DNA of 64,000 nt from Gemmatimonadota bacterium (lineage in GTDB: Bacteria > Gemmatimonadota > Gemmatimonadetes > Gemmatimonadales > GWC2-71-9), in assembly GCA_016713785.1 (NCBI GenBank), contig JADJOM010000003.1, forward strand, positions 124,001 through 188,000, in the 5' to 3' direction. This document shows positions 19,450 through 27,810 of the stretch, piece by piece (position 1 is the first letter of the stretch; each line of letters opens with the position of its first letter). The notes under the pieces are model-generated. The model was not told the DNA's origin and made no database searches. It saw only the letters and a program-made list of their open reading frames with translations. Position numbers and translations under genes: made by a program.

Positions 19450-19482
19450 CCGTTACAAGCTAACGGCTTGTCTCGCGAGACA
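19450..19482. promoter_or_regulatory. Two palindromic operator candidates between spt and the M6 protease gene
   Basis: CCGTTA-N5-TAACGG spans 19450-19466, and the perfect 14-base palindrome TGTCTCGCGAGACA spans 19469-19482. Both lie in the 125-base divergent spacer, next to a minus-strand -10-like TAGTAT (19442-19447) for spt. They could bind one or two dimeric repressors controlling both directions. No regulator gene is adjacent. Confidence 0.45.
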
Positions 19483-19527
19483 CAAGCAACCGGCCCGGAC
19501 CGCTCCCGCCCCGCGCTAGATTGCAGC

Positions 19528-21303
19528 ATGCCGCTGATTCGTGGGACCGGCCGGCGACTCCTGCGCCGGTGGTCGGTCCCGGCCTTCCTTGCGCTGGGCA
19601 CCCTCGCGCCCGCACCGACCGGCCCGGACTACCCCCGCTCCCAGGTGGGGCGATTCGAGGTGGACGGCCTCGACTTCCGGCCGGATGGCGCGTGGCGCCC
19701 CGGAACGGATCGTGTCCGCACGCGGCGTCGCGCCCTCCTGGGCCGCGGCCAGCTGGCCCGGCTGAACAGTCCCGGGCTGTCAGCCAGCCGGGTCGCCGGC
19801 GCCTTCACCGTGCCGGTCATCCCGATCGCGTTCGCCAATGTGGCCGCTCCCTTTCCCGCCGCGTCCTACCATCAGGTCCTGTTCGCGACGACACCCGCGC
19901 CGCTCCCCTACAGCGTCCGGACCTACTATGCCGAGGCCTCGCGGGGCGCGGTGACGATCGACGGCGTGGTCTTCGGCTGGGTCACCGCCGACAGCAGTGA
20001 CCAGTACTACGAGGACGGCTGCAACGGCATCGGTGTCCTCGCGGCCTGCCCCCACGGGGCCCGGCCGCTTGGCGAGCTGCTGCTCGGTGCCCTGGCCAGG
20101 TCCGACACCGGGAGCACGGACTGGGGCCTGTTCGACAACGATGGGGCCGACGGCCAGCCCAACTCCGGTGATGACGACGGCGTCGTGGATTTTGTGACAT
20201 TCCTGCAGCCAGAGGTCGACGGGGCGTGCGGGACCACCAATCTGTGGGCGCACCGCTACGACGTCGGCGCCTGGTCGAGTGGCGGGTACGTCACCCGCAG
20301 CCCGCGGCGCGACGCCCAGGGCCTGGCCATCCCCGGGCAATTCGTCCGGGTGCGCGACTATACCCTGCAGAGCGCGGTGGGCGGGCCGGACGCCTGCACC
20401 GCGGGCCAGCTGATGCCGGTCGGCACCGTGTCACACGAGACGGGGCACGCCTTCGGGTTGCCCGACCTCTATGACACGAACCTCCGCAGCCCGGCGGTGA
20501 CGCAGGGAATCGGCGAGTGGGGCATCATGGGGAGCGGGAACTACACCCAGCCGTACAGCCCCGCGGGGTTCGACGCCTGGTCGCTGGCCGAGCTGGGGTG
20601 GGTCGCGGTGGATACCGTGCCCACGGGCGGCACGGTCACCGTGCCGCCACTCGCCAGCGGCGACACGGTCCTGGCCCTGATGGTGACCGGAACGGACGAG
20701 TACTTCCTCTTCGAGAACCGCCAGCCGATCGGGAGCGATACCGCCCAGCTCAATCCTGCGTGCACCTTCCGGACCCGGTCCTGTGCCAAGGCGCCGGGGC
20801 TGCTCCTCTGGCACGTGGATGCCGGCCAGGTGGCCGCCCACGGATTCCGGCAGGGCAACGCGGTGAACGTCGGCGCGGTGCACGGCGTGGCCCTGGTGCA
20901 GGCCGATGGCCTCAACCAGCTGCGCCAGCCGGGTTCCCGGAATCGCGGGGACGGCGGTGACCCCTGGCCGGGCAGCAGTGGCGCGACCCGGTTCGACGAG
21001 CTGACCTCGCCGGCGGCCGTCGACAACCAGGGGCGATCCGCAGGCTTCGCGCTGGATTCCATCCGCCAGCTCGCCGCTGGCGGGACCATCGCCTTCCGGC
21101 TCACGCGGACCACCCCCGGGACCGTCCTGCTCACCCTGGCCCAGGCGAGCGATGCCCTGGTGCGGCGGGGCACCCTGACCCCGGTGCAGGTGGCGCTGCT
21201 CGACTCCCTCGGGAACGGGAACGGCCGCTATGACAGCGGCGACTTCCTTGCCTGGTACCGCCAGCAGCTCTTCACCGCCGCGCAGCAGGGGAGGGCGCCA
21301 TGA
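19528..21303 (+). CDS. Secreted M6-family zinc metalloprotease with dockerin-like C terminus
   Basis: Exported protease of 591 aa. A signal peptide (about 1-32: Arg-rich start, then FLALGTLAPAP) precedes a pro-region. The catalytic zinc motif is SHETGHAFGLPDLYD (HExxH), and a Met turn GIMGSGNY follows about 35 residues later, both typical of M6/immune-inhibitor-A proteases. Near the C terminus, LDSLGNGNGRYDSGDFLAWY looks like one EF-hand-like dockerin or calcium repeat. ATG 19528 sits 5 nt after TAGATT, with no Shine-Dalgarno. The end overlaps the next gene (ATGA), so the two products are probably made together. Confidence 0.9.
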   Translation: MPLIRGTGRRLLRRWSVPAFLALGTLAPAPTGPDYPRSQVGRFEVDGLDFRPDGAWRPGTDRVRTRRRALLGRGQLARLNSPGLSASRVAGAFTVPVIPIAFANVAAPFPAASYHQVLFATTPAPLPYSVRTYYAEASRGAVTIDGVVFGWVTADSSDQYYEDGCNGIGVLAACPHGARPLGELLLGALARSDTGSTDWGLFDNDGADGQPNSGDDDGVVDFVTFLQPEVDGACGTTNLWAHRYDVGAWSSGGYVTRSPRRDAQGLAIPGQFVRVRDYTLQSAVGGPDACTAGQLMPVGTVSHETGHAFGLPDLYDTNLRSPAVTQGIGEWGIMGSGNYTQPYSPAGFDAWSLAELGWVAVDTVPTGGTVTVPPLASGDTVLALMVTGTDEYFLFENRQPIGSDTAQLNPACTFRTRSCAKAPGLLLWHVDAGQVAAHGFRQGNAVNVGAVHGVALVQADGLNQLRQPGSRNRGDGGDPWPGSSGATRFDELTSPAAVDNQGRSAGFALDSIRQLAAGGTIAFRLTRTTPGTVLLTLAQASDALVRRGTLTPVQVALLDSLGNGNGRYDSGDFLAWYRQQLFTAAQQGRAP

Positions 21304-21692
21304 ACCGCGGGTGGCGGGCCGTGGCCGCAGCGCTCCTGCTGGCGCTGGGCCTGGGCTGTGGCGAGGACTCGCTCGGGCCCGTGCCGGGCACCCTCGACGT
21401 GGTGCTGGCCGATGCGCCACGCCCGGTCGGGGCGGTGCTGTTCCTGGTCGAAGGCGGCGCGGTGGATTCGGTGGAAGCGGTGGGGACCTACCTCGATGCC
21501 GCGCCGTACTCGGGAGTGGCCCACCAGGTGCTGGTGGCGGGGAACCGCCTGCACGGCGTCATCGCCCGCGTGCGGGTGCCGGACCTGCGGGTGCGTTACG
21601 CGGTGGTGCTCCAGGAGGTGGCCGACGACTCGTCGTACGCCCTGCTCGACGTGGCCGGCCCGCGGCTCTTTCTCGTGGCCAGCGTTCCCTGA
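21300..21692 (+). CDS. Small lipoprotein coupled to the M6 protease
   Basis: Lipoprotein of 130 aa: the signal ends LALGLGCGED, with the lipobox Cys at about residue 20. The mature part is a compact beta-rich domain of about 105 residues with alternating hydrophobics (GAVLFLVEGGAVDSV, then RLHGVIARVRVPDLRVRYAVVL). Its start overlaps the protease stop. The pattern is loosely like a small cohesin or Ig-like domain, and the protease ends with a dockerin-like module, so it may anchor or control the protease. I do not recognise the family with certainty. Confidence 0.78.
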   Translation: MNRGWRAVAAALLLALGLGCGEDSLGPVPGTLDVVLADAPRPVGAVLFLVEGGAVDSVEAVGTYLDAAPYSGVAHQVLVAGNRLHGVIARVRVPDLRVRYAVVLQEVADDSSYALLDVAGPRLFLVASVP

Positions 21693-21696
21693 CGCC

Positions 21697-22287
21697 TCAG
21701 CGGCCCGGCGGCGGACCCGACTCGGCGGGGGCGCGGGTGCGGCAGGTCCAGGCATAGCCGAACTGCAGCACGTGGTCCTTCTCCCGGTCGATCAGCGCGG
21801 TCAGCGTCACGCACGGCTGCACATCCACCTGGAACTGGTCGAAGCTGTCGGACAGCTGCACCCGCAGCGCCCGGGGATAGCGGGCCAGGAGGTCGGTGCG
21901 CTTGAGCTCGGGGCGTTCGGTGCGGTCGAGGGCGAAGATCAGTCGCTCGTTGTCGTCGAAGTAGAGCTGGAAGAACCCGCGTCCGGGATCGAACTGCCAG
22001 CGCGGCCGCAGCGTGACCCCGCCCACCTCCCAGGCGAACTCCGCGGGAAGGCGGCGCGGGTTGCCATCCGCCACGCGGCTGACCACCATCGAATCCGTGC
22101 CGCTCAGCATGCGCCGCGCGCCCGGCAGTGTGGTACGGCCCAGCACCAGCTCGCCGTCCTTCCACGATCCTCCACGCACCGGCTCGCCCAGCGGGACCGG
22201 GCGCGCGGGAAGCGTCTGGGCCGACGCGGCACCGGCGTGGCAGAGGATCACGAGCATGAGCTGGACGGGCAGGGCGGGTCGCCGCAT
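21697..22287 (-). CDS. Exported hypothetical protein
   Basis: Protein of 196 aa with a clear signal peptide (LPVQLMLVILCHAGAASAQ). The mature part has features of a small beta-rich ligand-binding fold (GFFQLYFDDNERLIFALDRT; ALRVQLSDSFDQFQVDV) and two Cys (PCVTLT and WTCRT) that could form a disulfide. ATG 22287 is chosen over longer readings because AAGGAG lies 6 nt before it and it starts the signal peptide. It ends 4 bases from the convergent lipoprotein gene. Function unknown. Confidence 0.75.
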   Translation of the reverse strand: MRRPALPVQLMLVILCHAGAASAQTLPARPVPLGEPVRGGSWKDGELVLGRTTLPGARRMLSGTDSMVVSRVADGNPRRLPAEFAWEVGGVTLRPRWQFDPGRGFFQLYFDDNERLIFALDRTERPELKRTDLLARYPRALRVQLSDSFDQFQVDVQPCVTLTALIDREKDHVLQFGYAWTCRTRAPAESGPPPGR

Positions 22288-22459
22288 GAGCCACTCCTTG
22301 AGGATGCATGAGCGATATTGGCAAGCTTCGAGCCCGCCGGGAGCCGGTCTCAAGTGCCAGCCCGGCACGGGGTTGCGCGGGGGTGGTGCGTCGAGGGGCC
22401 CAGGCGCCGGCCGAGAATGCCGGTCCGCCCGGCGGCTTGCGTGTGCGCCGGATCACCGG

Positions 22460-23152
22460 ATGACGGATTCCCGGGCCGATGCCCCTTCGCTCTCGATCGT
22501 GGTCCCGGTGGGCCCGGGCGACGAATCCTGGCGCGACCTGGTCGCCACCCTTGCACCCCAGCTCCTGCCCGGCGAGGAGCTGGTGCTGAGCGCCACCGAG
22601 CCGCGGCCCCCGACCGGCGTGCCCGCCGCGGCGGCCTGGCTCCGCGGCCCCCCGGGGCGGGCCCGCCAGCTCAATGCCGGTGCCCACGGCGCGCTGGGAC
22701 GATGGCTCTGGTTTCTCCACGCCGACACCCTGCTGCCGCCCGACGCCCTCCCGACACTGCGGGAGCGCCTGGCCAGCGGCGCGCCCGCCCTCTGGTACTT
22801 CGACCTGCGGTTCCGGGATGACGGCCCTGCCCTCATGCGCCTGACCGCCGTGGGGACCCTCCTCCGCTCACGCCTGCTGGGCCTTCCGTTCGGCGACCAG
22901 GGACTGGCCCTTGCCCGCGACGCCTTCGACGCGCTGGGCGGGTTTCCGGAGTCCGCGGCGTACGGCGAGGATCACCTGCTGGTCTGGGCCGCGCGGCGCG
23001 GGGGGCTGCCCGTCCGGTCGGTCGGCCGGCCGATCTACACCAGTGCCCGGAAGTACCGTCGGGGCGGCTGGCTGCGCACCACCGCCACCCACCTCTGGCT
23101 CACCGCGCGCCAGGCCATCCCGGAGGGCCTGCGATGGCTCACGCGCCCCTAG
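22460..23152 (+). CDS. Family 2 glycosyltransferase of the TIGR04283 type
   Basis: GT-A fold transferase of 230 aa. It begins LSIVVPVGPGDE, has GRARQLNAGA, then WLWFLHADTLLPP (the DxD-like metal site is HAD), and later DQGLALARDAFDALGGFPE and EDHLLVWAARR. These match the small glycosyltransferases catalogued as TIGR04283, often found beside a CofC-like partner as here. ATG 22460 is used. It overlaps the next gene by 19 bases. Substrate unknown. Confidence 0.88.
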   Translation: MTDSRADAPSLSIVVPVGPGDESWRDLVATLAPQLLPGEELVLSATEPRPPTGVPAAAAWLRGPPGRARQLNAGAHGALGRWLWFLHADTLLPPDALPTLRERLASGAPALWYFDLRFRDDGPALMRLTAVGTLLRSRLLGLPFGDQGLALARDAFDALGGFPESAAYGEDHLLVWAARRGGLPVRSVGRPIYTSARKYRRGGWLRTTATHLWLTARQAIPEGLRWLTRP

Positions 23153-23823
23153 CCGAAGTCGCGGTGGCCATCTTCGTGAAGACCCCCGGACGCTCGCCGG
23201 CCAAGACCCGGCTGGCCGCCGAGATCGGGGCCGTGGCCGCCGCCGGGTGCTATGAGCGGTGCCTCGCGGTGGTCGAGGAGGTGGTGGCGACGGCGACGGC
23301 GCGGCTGCCGGGGATGGTCCCGTATTGGGCCGTGGCCGAGTCCGAGGGGCTGACCGACCCGCGCTGGGGCGCCTTCGCGCTGGTGGGGCAGGGCGATGGC
23401 TCCCTCGGGCATCGCCTCGACCGTGTCTATCTCGACCTGCTCGAGCGCCATGGCGCCGCGGTGCTCCTCGGCGCCGACTGTCCCCTGCTGTCCCCCGAGG
23501 ACCTCCTTGCCGCGGCGGGAGCCCTGCGGCGGGGCGAGCCGTTCGTGATCGGGCGGGCCGCGGATGGGGGCTACTACCTGTTCGGCGGGCGCTCATCGGT
23601 TCCCCGCGACACCTGGCTGGCGGTACCGTACAGCGCCTCCGACACCGCGGAGCGATTCATGGCGCTGCTGGGTGGCCGGGTGGCGGAGCTTCCGGAGCTG
23701 CCGGACGTCGACGTGGCGGCCGACCTGGCCGCGGCGGCCCGCCACCCGCGCGCCGCCGGTCGGGGGCTGCTGCCCGCCCAGCATGAGTTGCTGCAGTGGC
23801 TGGCCGCCTCCGGTCTTGACTGA
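23134..23823 (+). CDS. DUF2064/TIGR04282 glycosyltransferase (CofC/MobA-related)
   Basis: Nucleotidyl- or glycosyltransferase-like protein of 229 aa. VAIFVKTPGRSPAKTRLAAE is the phosphate-binding start, and VLLGADCPLLSPEDL is the metal and nucleotide region; both are signatures of the TIGR04282 group related to CofC and MobA. The C-terminal half is Ala-rich. In many genomes it pairs with a TIGR04283 protein and sometimes a radical SAM protein; no radical SAM gene is present here. The arsenic operon begins right after, but I see no evidence of a shared function. Confidence 0.88.
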   Translation: MAHAPLAEVAVAIFVKTPGRSPAKTRLAAEIGAVAAAGCYERCLAVVEEVVATATARLPGMVPYWAVAESEGLTDPRWGAFALVGQGDGSLGHRLDRVYLDLLERHGAAVLLGADCPLLSPEDLLAAAGALRRGEPFVIGRAADGGYYLFGGRSSVPRDTWLAVPYSASDTAERFMALLGGRVAELPELPDVDVAADLAAAARHPRAAGRGLLPAQHELLQWLAASGLD

Positions 23824-23843
23824 TCAACATTTCTTGATACATT
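23816..23843 (+). promoter_or_regulatory. arsR promoter with embedded ArsR operator
   Basis: TTGACT (23816-23821), 16 bases, then TACATT (23838-23843) form a strong promoter 6 nt from the GTG start. The palindrome ATCAA-CATTTC-TTGAT (23823-23838) fills the space between -35 and -10, so a bound repressor would block polymerase. A near-identical copy precedes arsM. Confidence 0.8.
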
Positions 23844-23849
23844 GAAGCC

Positions 23850-24173
23850 GTGACGACCGTTGCCCGTGCCGACCTGACCCGCCTCGCGCGGGTGTTCCAC
23901 GCCCTCAGCGACGAGACCCGCCTCTGCCTGGTGGGGATGCTGCGGGACGGGGAGCGGTGCGTCTGCGACCTGACCGCCGCCCTCGGTTCGGGGCAGTCGC
24001 GGCTGTCATTCCACCTCAAGGCCCTGAAGGAAGCGGGCCTGGTGCAGGATCGGCGGGAGGGGCGCTGGTCGTACTACTCCCTGGTGCCGGGCGCGCTGGA
24101 CGGGCTCGAGGAGGCCCTGGGCTCGCTCTCGCCCGGGCTGGCGGTGCTCACCATGAAGCGGCGGTGCTGCTGA
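23850..24173 (+). CDS. arsR: ArsR-family arsenic-responsive repressor
   Basis: Winged-helix repressor of 107 aa. The metal-binding motif is ERCVCDLTAAL (CxC in the DNA-binding helix region), followed by the recognition helix QSRLSFHLKALKEAGLV. As(III) would bind the paired Cys and release DNA; the C-terminal RRCC could add a ligand. GTG 23850 follows a leaderless-type promoter. A terminator overlaps the stop codon, so arsR may be partly transcribed alone, with arsM restarted under its own operator. Confidence 0.93.
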   Translation: MTTVARADLTRLARVFHALSDETRLCLVGMLRDGERCVCDLTAALGSGQSRLSFHLKALKEAGLVQDRREGRWSYYSLVPGALDGLEEALGSLSPGLAVLTMKRRCC

Positions 24174-24191
24174 AGTCGCCGCTCTTTTTTT
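24157..24191 (+). terminator. Terminator at the end of arsR
   Basis: AGCGGCG pairs with CGCCGCT across a 13-base loop, followed by C and seven T. The hairpin spans the arsR stop codon. It would attenuate read-through into arsM. Confidence 0.65.
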
Positions 24192-24200
24192 CATTGTCGT

Positions 24201-24216
24201 ATCAACAATTCTTGAT
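24201..24216. promoter_or_regulatory. Second ArsR operator, upstream of arsM
   Basis: ATCAA-CAATTC-TTGAT differs by one base from the arsR operator. It lies 10 bases before the arsM ATG and abuts its GGAG ribosome site, so repression could block transcription or translation start. I cannot place a confident -10/-35 here. Confidence 0.7.
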
Positions 24217-24226
24217 GGAGTTCGGC

Positions 24227-25081
24227 ATGAGCGACATCACCCAGATCGTGCGCGAGCGCTATGGCCAGGCGGCGGTACAGGCGGCCAGCGGGCAGAAGTC
24301 GGGCTGCTGCGGGACCGGTAGCTCCTGTGGCTCCGCGGATCCGATCACCCGCGACCTTTACGCCGCCGTCGAGACCGAGGGCCTGCCGGCCCAGGCGCTG
24401 CTCGCGTCGCTCGGCTGCGGCAATCCTACCGCCCTCGCCGAGCTCCGGCCGGGCGAGACGGTGCTCGACCTGGGTTCCGGTGGCGGCATCGACGTGCTGC
24501 TCTCGGCCCGGCGGGTGGGACCGACGGGCAAGGCCTACGGCCTCGACATGACGGATGAAATGCTTGCCCTCGCCCGCGCCAACCAGGCGCGCGCCGGGGC
24601 CACCAACGTGGAGTTCCTGAAGGGCCAGATCGAGGCGATCCCGCTGCCCGACAACTCGGTGGACGTGATCATCTCCAACTGCGTCATCAATCTCTCCGGC
24701 GACAAGGACCGGGTGATCGCCGAGGCGTTCCGGGTGCTCAAGCCGGGGGGGCGCTTTGCTGTGTCGGACGTGGTCACTCGCGGCACCCTGCCGGCCACCG
24801 TGCGCCAGAGCCTGGCGCTGTGGACCGGGTGCGTGGCCGGGGCCCTGGGCGACGACGAGTACATCGGCAAGCTGGTCCGGGCCGGGTTCACCCAGGCCTC
24901 GGTGGAGCCGACCCGTGTGTACGCCGCCGCCGATGCGCGGGAGTTCCTGGGCGACGCCGGGCTCGATGCCGACGCGCTCGCCGCCGAGCTCGACGGCAAG
25001 GTGATGGGGGCGTTCATCCGCGCCACCAAGCCGGAGGCCGGATGCGGGTGCGGGCCGAGCTGCTGCGGCGGGGCACGGTGA
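24227..25081 (+). CDS. arsM: Arsenite S-adenosylmethionine methyltransferase
   Basis: Methylates As(III) to volatile or exported methylarsenicals; 284 aa. The SAM site is [19 protein letters not shown]. The arsenic-binding Cys are in [12 protein letters not shown] (about 25-36), LGCGNP and ISNCVINL (about 149). A Cys-rich tail, [10 protein letters not shown], ends the protein. [23 protein letters not shown] is typical of ArsM. ATG 24227 is preceded by GGAG. The stop overlaps the next gene as GTGA. Confidence 0.95.
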   Translation: MSDITQIVRERYGQAAVQAASGQKSGCCGTGSSCGSADPITRDLYAAVETEGLPAQALLASLGCGNPTALAELRPGETVLDLGSGGGIDVLLSARRVGPTGKAYGLDMTDEMLALARANQARAGATNVEFLKGQIEAIPLPDNSVDVIISNCVINLSGDKDRVIAEAFRVLKPGGRFAVSDVVTRGTLPATVRQSLALWTGCVAGALGDDEYIGKLVRAGFTQASVEPTRVYAAADAREFLGDAGLDADALAAELDGKVMGAFIRATKPEAGCGCGPSCCGGAR

Positions 25082-25518
25082 ACATCACGCCACTCGGGGC
25101 TGACGAACTGCCCGAGGTGTCGGCCCTGCTCGTGGCCAACGGACTCCCGGTGGCCGACCTCTCCCCTGCGATCCACTTCCTGGGCGTCCGGGATGACCGC
25201 GGGCTCGAGGGCATCGTCGGCCTGGAGCGGCATGGAACGGACGGACTGCTCCGTTCGCTGGCGGTCCGGCCCGACCGCCGCGGGAGCGGGCTCGGCTCCG
25301 CGCTGGTGCTCGAGGTCGAGCGGCTGGCCCGCTCCGAGGGGCTCGCCTCGCTCTACCTCCTCACGACCACCGCGGAGCCGTTCTTTGCGCACCGTGGCTA
25401 CGCCCCGATTCCCCGCGACGCCGTGGCGCCCGCCATCCGGGCGAGCAGCGAGTTTGCCAGCGTCTGCCCCACGAGTGCGAGCGTGATGCGCAAGGCCGTC
25501 GACCGGGGCACCGAATGA
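25078..25518 (+). CDS. GNAT acetyltransferase of the ArsN2 type
   Basis: Acetyltransferase of 146 aa with the CoA-binding motif LAVRPDRRGSGLGSALV followed by FFAHRGYAPIPRD. Small GNAT proteins of this kind within ars operons are named ArsN2; a role in arsenic resistance is assumed from context. GTG 25078 is chosen because it overlaps the arsM stop and fits the family length; ATG 25042 is an in-frame alternative inside arsM. The end overlaps acr3 by 4 bases. Confidence 0.85.
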   Translation: MNITPLGADELPEVSALLVANGLPVADLSPAIHFLGVRDDRGLEGIVGLERHGTDGLLRSLAVRPDRRGSGLGSALVLEVERLARSEGLASLYLLTTTAEPFFAHRGYAPIPRDAVAPAIRASSEFASVCPTSASVMRKAVDRGTE

Positions 25519-26603
25519 CCGGCGCGCCGGCGGCCCCCGTCCTCGGGCGGCTCTCGACGGTCGACCGCTACCTCCCGGTCTGGATCTTCGTGGCCATGGC
25601 GCTCGGCCTGGTGCTGGGGCGGGCGTTCCCGGGGCTTGGCGCGGCGCTCGACCGCGTCAAGCTGGCGGGCGTCTCGGTGCCGATCGGGATCGGCCTCCTG
25701 TGGATGATGTACCCGGTCCTGGCCAAGGTGCGGTACGAGGCGATCGGCGACCACGTGGCCAACCGCCGGCTGCTTGGCACCTCGCTCGTGCTCAACTGGG
25801 TGGTGGGCCCGGTGGTGATGTTCGCGGTGGCCTGGCTGCTGCTGCCCGACCTGCCCGCGTACCGGAACGGGCTCATCATCGTGGGGCTGGCCCGCTGCAT
25901 CGCGATGGTGCTCATCTGGAACAACCTCGCCTGCGGCTCGGGGGAGCTGGCCGCGGTCCTGGTGGCGCTCAACTCGGTCTTCCAGATCCTGTCGTACTCG
26001 GTGCTGGGTTACTTCTTCCTGGCCGTCGTGCCGGGATGGCTCGGGGCGGCGGGCGCGGGGCTCGACGTGTCCATGCTGGAGATCGCAAAGAGCGTCCTCA
26101 TCTTCCTCGGCATCCCATTGCTCGCCGGCTACTTCACCCGCCGCATCCTGGTCCGCCGGCGGGGCGCCGCCTGGTACGAGGAGACCTTCCTGCCGCGCAT
26201 CGGCCCGACCGCGCTCCTGGGCCTGCTCTACACGATCGTCCTGATGTTCGCGATGCAGGGCGACCGCATCCTGGACCGCCCGCTCGACGTGCTGCGGATC
26301 GCGCTGCCGCTCCTGATCTACTTCCTGATCATGTTCGGCCTCGGGTTCCTGCTCTCCCGCTGGCTCCGCTTCGGGTACCCCGAGGCGGCGGCGCTTTCCT
26401 TCACCGCGGCGGGCAACAACTTCGAACTGGCGATCGCGGTGGCCATCGGCACCTTCGGCATCAGCTCCGCCGAGGCGCTCGCGGCGGTGGTCGGGCCGCT
26501 CATCGAGGTGCCCGCCCTCGTCGGTCTCGTGTACGTCTCGCTCTGGGCCCGTCGCTTCTTCCCCGACGCGCCCGCCCCATCCCTCACCCCGACCACGCCA
26601 TGA
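25515..26603 (+). CDS. acr3: Acr3-family arsenite efflux permease
   Basis: Membrane exporter of 362 aa with about ten helices. Family segments are PVWIFVAMALGLVLGR near the start, GLLWMMYPVLAKVRYE, GLARCIAMVLIWNNLACG (with the conserved Cys) and FTAAGNNFELAIAVAIGTFG. It exports As(III) using the proton motive force. It overlaps arsN2-like and arsC genes at ATGA junctions, a tight operon. Confidence 0.96.
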   Translation: MTGAPAAPVLGRLSTVDRYLPVWIFVAMALGLVLGRAFPGLGAALDRVKLAGVSVPIGIGLLWMMYPVLAKVRYEAIGDHVANRRLLGTSLVLNWVVGPVVMFAVAWLLLPDLPAYRNGLIIVGLARCIAMVLIWNNLACGSGELAAVLVALNSVFQILSYSVLGYFFLAVVPGWLGAAGAGLDVSMLEIAKSVLIFLGIPLLAGYFTRRILVRRRGAAWYEETFLPRIGPTALLGLLYTIVLMFAMQGDRILDRPLDVLRIALPLLIYFLIMFGLGFLLSRWLRFGYPEAAALSFTAAGNNFELAIAVAIGTFGISSAEALAAVVGPLIEVPALVGLVYVSLWARRFFPDAPAPSLTPTTP

Positions 26604-27088
26604 CCTCCGCCCCCGCTCCCTTCCGCGTGCTCATCCTCTGTACCGGCAACTCCGCCCGCAGCCAGATCGCCGAGGCGCTGCTCGCCCACAAGGGCGCCGG
26701 CCGGTTCGAGGTGGTCAGCGCCGGGTCACGCCCCGCCGGCCGGGTGAACCCCTTCGCCGTCCAGGTCCTCGGGGAGGCGGGCATCCGGTGGGAAGGCAAG
26801 GTGCCGAAAGGCCTCGACGGGCTCGAGACCCAGCGGTGGGACTTCGTGATCACGGTGTGCGATCGCGCCAGGGAGGCCTGCCCGATCTTTCCGGGCACCC
26901 CGATCCTGGCGCACTGGGGCATGCCGGATCCCGCGGAGGTCGAGGGAACCGAAGAGGTGAAGCGCCGTGCCTTCCAGGACACGATGGTGACCCTCGGCCG
27001 ACGGATCGACCTGCTCCTGGCCCTGCCGATCGCCAAGCTCGAGCGGCTGGCCCTGGAGCGCGAGGTACGGGGGATCGGCACTCGGTGA
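26600..27088 (+). CDS. arsC: Arsenate reductase, low-molecular-weight phosphatase type
   Basis: Reduces As(V) to As(III) for export or methylation; 162 aa. The P-loop CTGNSARSQ carries the nucleophilic Cys. ITVCDRAREACPIF provides the redox Cys pair, and HWGMPDPA is the general-acid Asp loop. This layout is the thioredoxin-coupled ArsC. ATG 26600 overlaps the acr3 stop. Last gene of the ars operon. Confidence 0.94.
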   Translation: MTSAPAPFRVLILCTGNSARSQIAEALLAHKGAGRFEVVSAGSRPAGRVNPFAVQVLGEAGIRWEGKVPKGLDGLETQRWDFVITVCDRAREACPIFPGTPILAHWGMPDPAEVEGTEEVKRRAFQDTMVTLGRRIDLLLALPIAKLERLALEREVRGIGTR

Positions 27089-27101
27089 GCCGCGAGACCG
27101 G

Positions 27102-27129
27102 TTGACGCAGGACTACCTACTAGTAGATT
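27102..27129 (+). promoter_or_regulatory. Promoter and palindrome of the TetR gene
   Basis: TTGACG (27102-27107), 16 bases, then TAGATT (27124-27129) end 6 nt before the ATG, a leaderless arrangement. The perfect palindrome CTACTAGTAG (27117-27126) overlaps the -10, as expected for an autoregulated TetR-family gene. Confidence 0.65.
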
Positions 27130-27135
27130 GACCGC

Positions 27136-27717
27136 ATGACCGCGCCTGCTCCGACCGCCGACCGCATCCTCGATATCGCCGAGCAGCTGGTCCAGACGCG
27201 CGGCTACGAGGCATTCAGCTACGCCGACATCGCGGACGCGCTCAGCATCCGCAAGGCGAGCATCCACTACCACTACCCGAGCAAGGCGGAGCTGACCCGC
27301 GCCGTGGCGGCGCGGTACCGTCAGGCCTTCGCGGCGCGCCTGGCGCAGCTCGACCGGGAGTTCCCCGACGCCACCCGGCGGCTGATGCGCTATGTGCGGC
27401 TCTTCCAGGAGGCGCTGCGCGAGGGGGACCACATGTGCCTGTACGGCATGCTGGCCTCCGATGTCGCCACGCTGCCCGAGCCGGTCCGTGCCGAGGTGCT
27501 CGCGTTCTTCGAGGAGCAGGAGCAGTGGCTGGGCCGGCTGCTGGCCCAGGGGCGCTCCGCCGGCGAGTTCCGGTTCGATGGCAAGCCGGAGGCGGCGGCG
27601 AGCGCGCTGCTTGCCGGCCTTGAAGGCGCGATGCTGCTGGCCCGCTCCCGGCGCGACGTGGCGCATTTCGCGTCGGTGGCGCTCCGGCTGGTCGGTGCCC
27701 TCACGAGCGAGGGGTAG
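27136..27717 (+). CDS. TetR/AcrR-family transcriptional regulator
   Basis: Repressor of 193 aa. The N-terminal helix-turn-helix is YEAFSYADIADALSIRKASIHYHYPSKAEL (about 24-53). A helical ligand-binding domain contains HMCLYGMLASDVATLPEPVR, seen in many TetR proteins of the YcdC/AcrR type. No efflux pump is beside it; the next genes are soxYZ, 93 bases on. Its target could be itself only or a distant locus. Confidence 0.9.
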   Translation: MTAPAPTADRILDIAEQLVQTRGYEAFSYADIADALSIRKASIHYHYPSKAELTRAVAARYRQAFAARLAQLDREFPDATRRLMRYVRLFQEALREGDHMCLYGMLASDVATLPEPVRAEVLAFFEEQEQWLGRLLAQGRSAGEFRFDGKPEAAASALLAGLEGAMLLARSRRDVAHFASVALRLVGALTSEG

Positions 27718-27810
27718 TGGCGCAGTGGCGGGCGGTGGCCTGGGGGGGCTGCGCTTGACGGCGCCCGCCCCCGGGCTCAGGTTCCGGGACGATTCCATCG
27801 GGAGGGTGTG

